Assembly (NCBI GenBank): GCA_900618795.1
Contig: UYJD01000017.1
Coordinates: forward strand, 638,596-702,595
Length of the DNA stretch: 64,000 bases
Source of the DNA: Cyanodermella asteris
Taxonomy: Eukaryota > Ascomycota > Lecanoromycetes > Ostropales > Stictidaceae
Direction: 5' to 3'
The notes under the pieces were generated by a model. It was given only the letters and a program-made list of their open reading frames with translations. It made no database searches and was not told where the DNA came from. The translations under genes and the position numbers were made by a program. Shown here in pieces: positions 61,108-64,000 of this stretch. Within the stretch, counting starts at the first letter, position 1; every line of letters starts with the position of its first letter.

Positions 61108-64000
61108 CGAGTCAAGTCTGCCCAGCAGCTACTGCAATGCACATCGCCACGCCCGAAACATGACCTCCCCTCCCAAAACCATAAAACGTCACAAGCGTCC
61201 CCACCCCAAACGCTCTTCCATAATCCTTCCAGAAACCCGACGTCAAAGCTCCACCAACACCTCCGTCCAATCGCAGTCTCCTCTGCTAAGCGCCCCGTCA
61301 GGCCAATCACCGTCACGAACCAGAGCAAGGATGTGAAACCACCAGACAAAAGATCCAACTGTCCCGCCATCTCTACGCGCCATCATGCGCAATGCACACT
61401 CGCCAATCAGATCCTCTACATGCTGGATGTCGGGACTCTCATCTGCCACTTGGGCCACGCGAGCTGCTGTTTTCAAGCTTGCGAATCCCGATTCCGTCTT
61501 ACTGTCTCAGCCCGTCACGCAGCGAACGACAAAGACTGATACGTGCTGGCTTTCACGGCTTCACGGCTTTCACGGGCTCACGGTTTCCCTGATCGAGGAA
61601 GCCGGTTTTTGCAAGGTTTGCGGGATTGATGTTCCGTGAGGCCGCACTCGCGTGGCCTGAGCTGTCTTGTGCTGACTTCTCCGTTCCGACTGGTTGAGGT
61701 GCTTGAGATGCTTGGTCGAAAAGATTTTGCGCGTGATTTCGTGATCAGAGACAGTCAGCGGGTACTGCTCAAGAGTTTTTGAGTTTTTTGAGCTGTTTTC
61801 ACCCCTCACGCCTGATGAGTCTTGATCCTGCCAACTCTGACTGCCTCAAAGAGGAAGTCGAAAGGATACCCATGATCCAAGCGTTTCGCCGGGTGAAGTT
61901 TCCCAATCAAGTGTGCTTTGCTTCCTGATAGCGTTCAGCCCAAAACTCCCCTCTCCTTGACAGATTCCTCCTTAGACCCATTCCTACAACTTCCCTACAA
62001 TTTGACCCGCCCGAAAATGTACACCAGGCAACATTCCCCATGCGCTGCTACGGTCATCATGGTGAGATGTTCGAGCCGCGACATGGCCTAGCGGCCCCTC
62101 CTTTGGCCGGCACGGGATGCGTGCTGTCCAATGTCTCACGCTGGCAACTTCCGACACGAGGTGACGGGGACGCGATCGTGTCTCAAATTTCGTGACAGGC
62201 GCCCGGAATCTCGGTCACGGGGGGTGGTCGGGACGAAAAGGCGACGGACGGCCGTTTCTGTGGCCTTGCGCGGCTAGGAGACGATGTCCTCTGACTCCTC
62301 GCCTCCTGAGCTTGTCGAACGCGATGGCTGGGTGAACAGGCCCTTGATTTGGAAAAAAATGCCTCATCTCGTGTAGAACCTGACCTGTTCCTGGAACCAC
62401 GGAGCACGGATGCAAGGTACGAGATGCAGTCTGCAGAGCACAGATCGTTGGAAGGAAGTGTGAGTCGAGGACGCGGAGAACAGCACAGAGCACCGTGTAT
62501 GTTTCAAGTTAATTTGATGTGCGCTTGATCTGGTATGTACATAGGTCTGCCGGGGAGATGTAACACGAAACTCGAATCTACAGGAGACAAAAGTTGTCAT
62601 CCGGCACTTTCGAAGCGTTGGCATCGGTGCATGAAGTAGCTAGCTATATTAAACTTGCAGCCTGCAGCCACGCCTATTCTCAGCGACTCGAATCGCACTG
62701 TTGCGGCGAAGTTGCGGCCCCTCGAAGCCAGTAAAGCAGAAGCATGAATAGCCGAATGGATCGCAATCAAGTAGATGGTTGATGAATCGATCGAGGAACT
62801 CGTACCTGTGCCCGTACCGTCCGGGCATGAATGCATGCATGCATGCACCAGCAAGCACTCCGCCTCCAGCCGTCATCCTGCTTTGCAGTTCTTGCCTTCT
62901 CACGCCCGACACCACCCCGCCAACGAGCCCAATCAGATCACCAGAGTCATGCGTCCTCAAGCATAGGGCGTACAGGGATCAAACCGTCAGAGCCATCTCA
63001 CAGGAACTGCCACCCCAAGAACAGTCCAAGTGGCCGTTCCGGGCGCTTAAAAAAAGGTACCTACGAGATTGTACCTCTGCCCCCAAAACTTACTAGCTCG
63101 ATTACCTCGTCCGCAGCGTACTCCTGTACATATCGCCTGCTACTCCTACTACTAACGAACTCAATAACCGGTCTAGTTCAGAGTGAGACAGGCCCCTGCA
63201 ACGCAGCAGCCTCTCATCACTTTCGTGCTTTTCGAACCGGGCGGCTATGTGGCGGGGGCGGACCCGGAAAGCAGCTTGCAGACGAAGAGTCTCCGCACCG
63301 GTTGATTTGCACCACAGCCAAGGTACAGCTTGGGGCTCGGAGCTCATCACTCAAAATACTTTGCAATAGCCGGATTCGGTATTGGGAAGCAAGGGCGGGG
63401 TGCGTACGCTGCGGTCACTGCTAGCCTGATCCGCAAAGGGCTCGTTTCTCGACTCCGACTCGAGACCGTCTACTACTGTACAGCCTTGAAAGTGAGGAAC
63501 TGAGGACACCAACAACTTCGTGGGTGTGAGTTGAATGTGAATTAGCCGCTTCGCCCAATCGACGAAATAGCTTCGACGACCTGTATGTACGTATATGATG
63601 ACGGAACGTGGGCAATTTTTGGCCTCCGTACGTATCGGGAAGCCTAGCCTAACAACCCCCCTCCCTGGGTGACGGACGGAGTTTGGGCTGCAGTGATGCG
63701 GCGAAAGCAACGTCGAAACAAAGGCAGATGGGAAGACTACCTAAGTACACTACACTAAAGCAAGGTAAGCTCCAAGCGCGATCGTTACCTGCACTACGAC
63801 TGTGATGGGGAAAAATCAGGGGTTTGAAAGTGAGATGGTCGGGCGCTTAGAAGCCTGCAAGGGCGGAAACGTTACTACTGCTCCGAGCAGCTTTCACTAC
63901 AATGGCCGTTACCACTAGACACAAATATATGGGTCGTGAGACTGAAACCATCTTGTAGTAGCTTGCAGTAGTAGTATGGTCTTGTGAATCGATTGTGGGA
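61108..64000. other. Gene-poor right end of the window
   Basis: About 2.9 kb with only short overlapping frames. Frames at 61160-61339 and 61385-61639 on the plus strand are compositionally plausible but lack a credible joining intron or a known motif. A stuttered TTTCACGGC sequence lies at 61551-61585, and a CATG microsatellite at 62826. No rRNA, telomere repeat or transposase seen. Confidence 0.4.
62826..62847. repeat. ATGC microsatellite
   Basis: CATGAATGCATGCATGCATGCA; about five 4-bp units, self-complementary and so able to form a hairpin. Confidence 0.7.

Noticed and set aside
61160-61639. Possible two-exon gene from two plus-strand frames
   Set aside because: No intron with acceptable donor, branch site and acceptor joins them, and no motif is recognised.

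Overview
This window reads as nuclear DNA of a filamentous ascomycete (Pezizomycotina; a Dothideomycete is my best guess, by inference). Introns are short (about 49-93 bp, mostly 50-56) with GTAAGT/GTACGT/GTGAGT donors, CTAAC/CTGAC branch sites and CAG/TAG acceptors. Genes lie on both strands without operons. Family content is typical: a HET-domain gene, a Pth11-type rhodopsin-domain protein, a CE15 esterase remnant, a GPI-anchored wall protein and multi-exon housekeeping genes. Two runs of N (25 and 685 bases) are assembly gaps; the second cuts through a glycosyltransferase gene. I saw no convincing tRNA, rRNA, CRISPR array, LTR element or intact transposase, but I could not scan exhaustively.

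Layout. 0-2 kb: divergent RPL11 (uL5, running off the left edge) and SmB (spliceosome), both with micro-exons. 2.7-8.3 kb: three related F-box/LRR-like genes. 9-12.7 kb: a small single-pass membrane protein, an MPDU1-like PQ-loop protein and, tail to tail with it, Mediator subunit 8. 14-17.4 kb: a rhodopsin-domain membrane protein, an uncharacterised conserved fungal protein and a truncated CE15 esterase. 17.5-22.3 kb: Rrp9/U3-55K and an acidic RING-finger protein. 22.8-23.3 kb: a 12-bp-period repeat field and a 205-bp element with 44-bp inverted repeats. 23.3-27 kb: COX23 and the NatB subunit NAA25/Mdm20. 27.8-29.4 kb: an 8-exon helical-bundle protein with a membrane hairpin. 30.5-39.6 kb: ILM1-like, geranylgeranyltransferase I beta, ER alpha-1,2-mannosidase, proteasome ATPase Rpt4 and a serine beta-lactamase-like protein. 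39.7-43 kb: an accessory pocket with a HET gene, an orphan and a zinc-finger gene relic. 43.2-45.3 kb: a PGAP4-like glycosyltransferase. 47.2-49.5 kb: proteasome beta7 and a collagen-like GPI wall protein. 50.5-55 kb: pyruvate carboxylase in eight exons. 57.9-60.1 kb: two fungal proteins of unknown role. 60.1-64 kb is almost gene-free.

How the genes relate: housekeeping modules recur (proteasome Rpt4 and beta7; glycosylation and GPI genes for MPDU1, GH47 mannosidase, PGAP4-like and a GPI wall protein; RNA machinery SmB and Rrp9; mitochondrial COX23 and ILM1-like), but they are scattered as is normal for a fungal chromosome. The most unusual material is non-coding: a family of degenerate 12-bp tandem repeats at four loci, in both orientations, one filling most of an outsized intron in pyruvate carboxylase; the 205-bp inverted-repeat element; and a 57-60-bp tandem repeat that stops at the stop codon of the GPI wall protein gene. 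Among proteins, the F-box/LRR trio and the helical-bundle protein deserve a second look.
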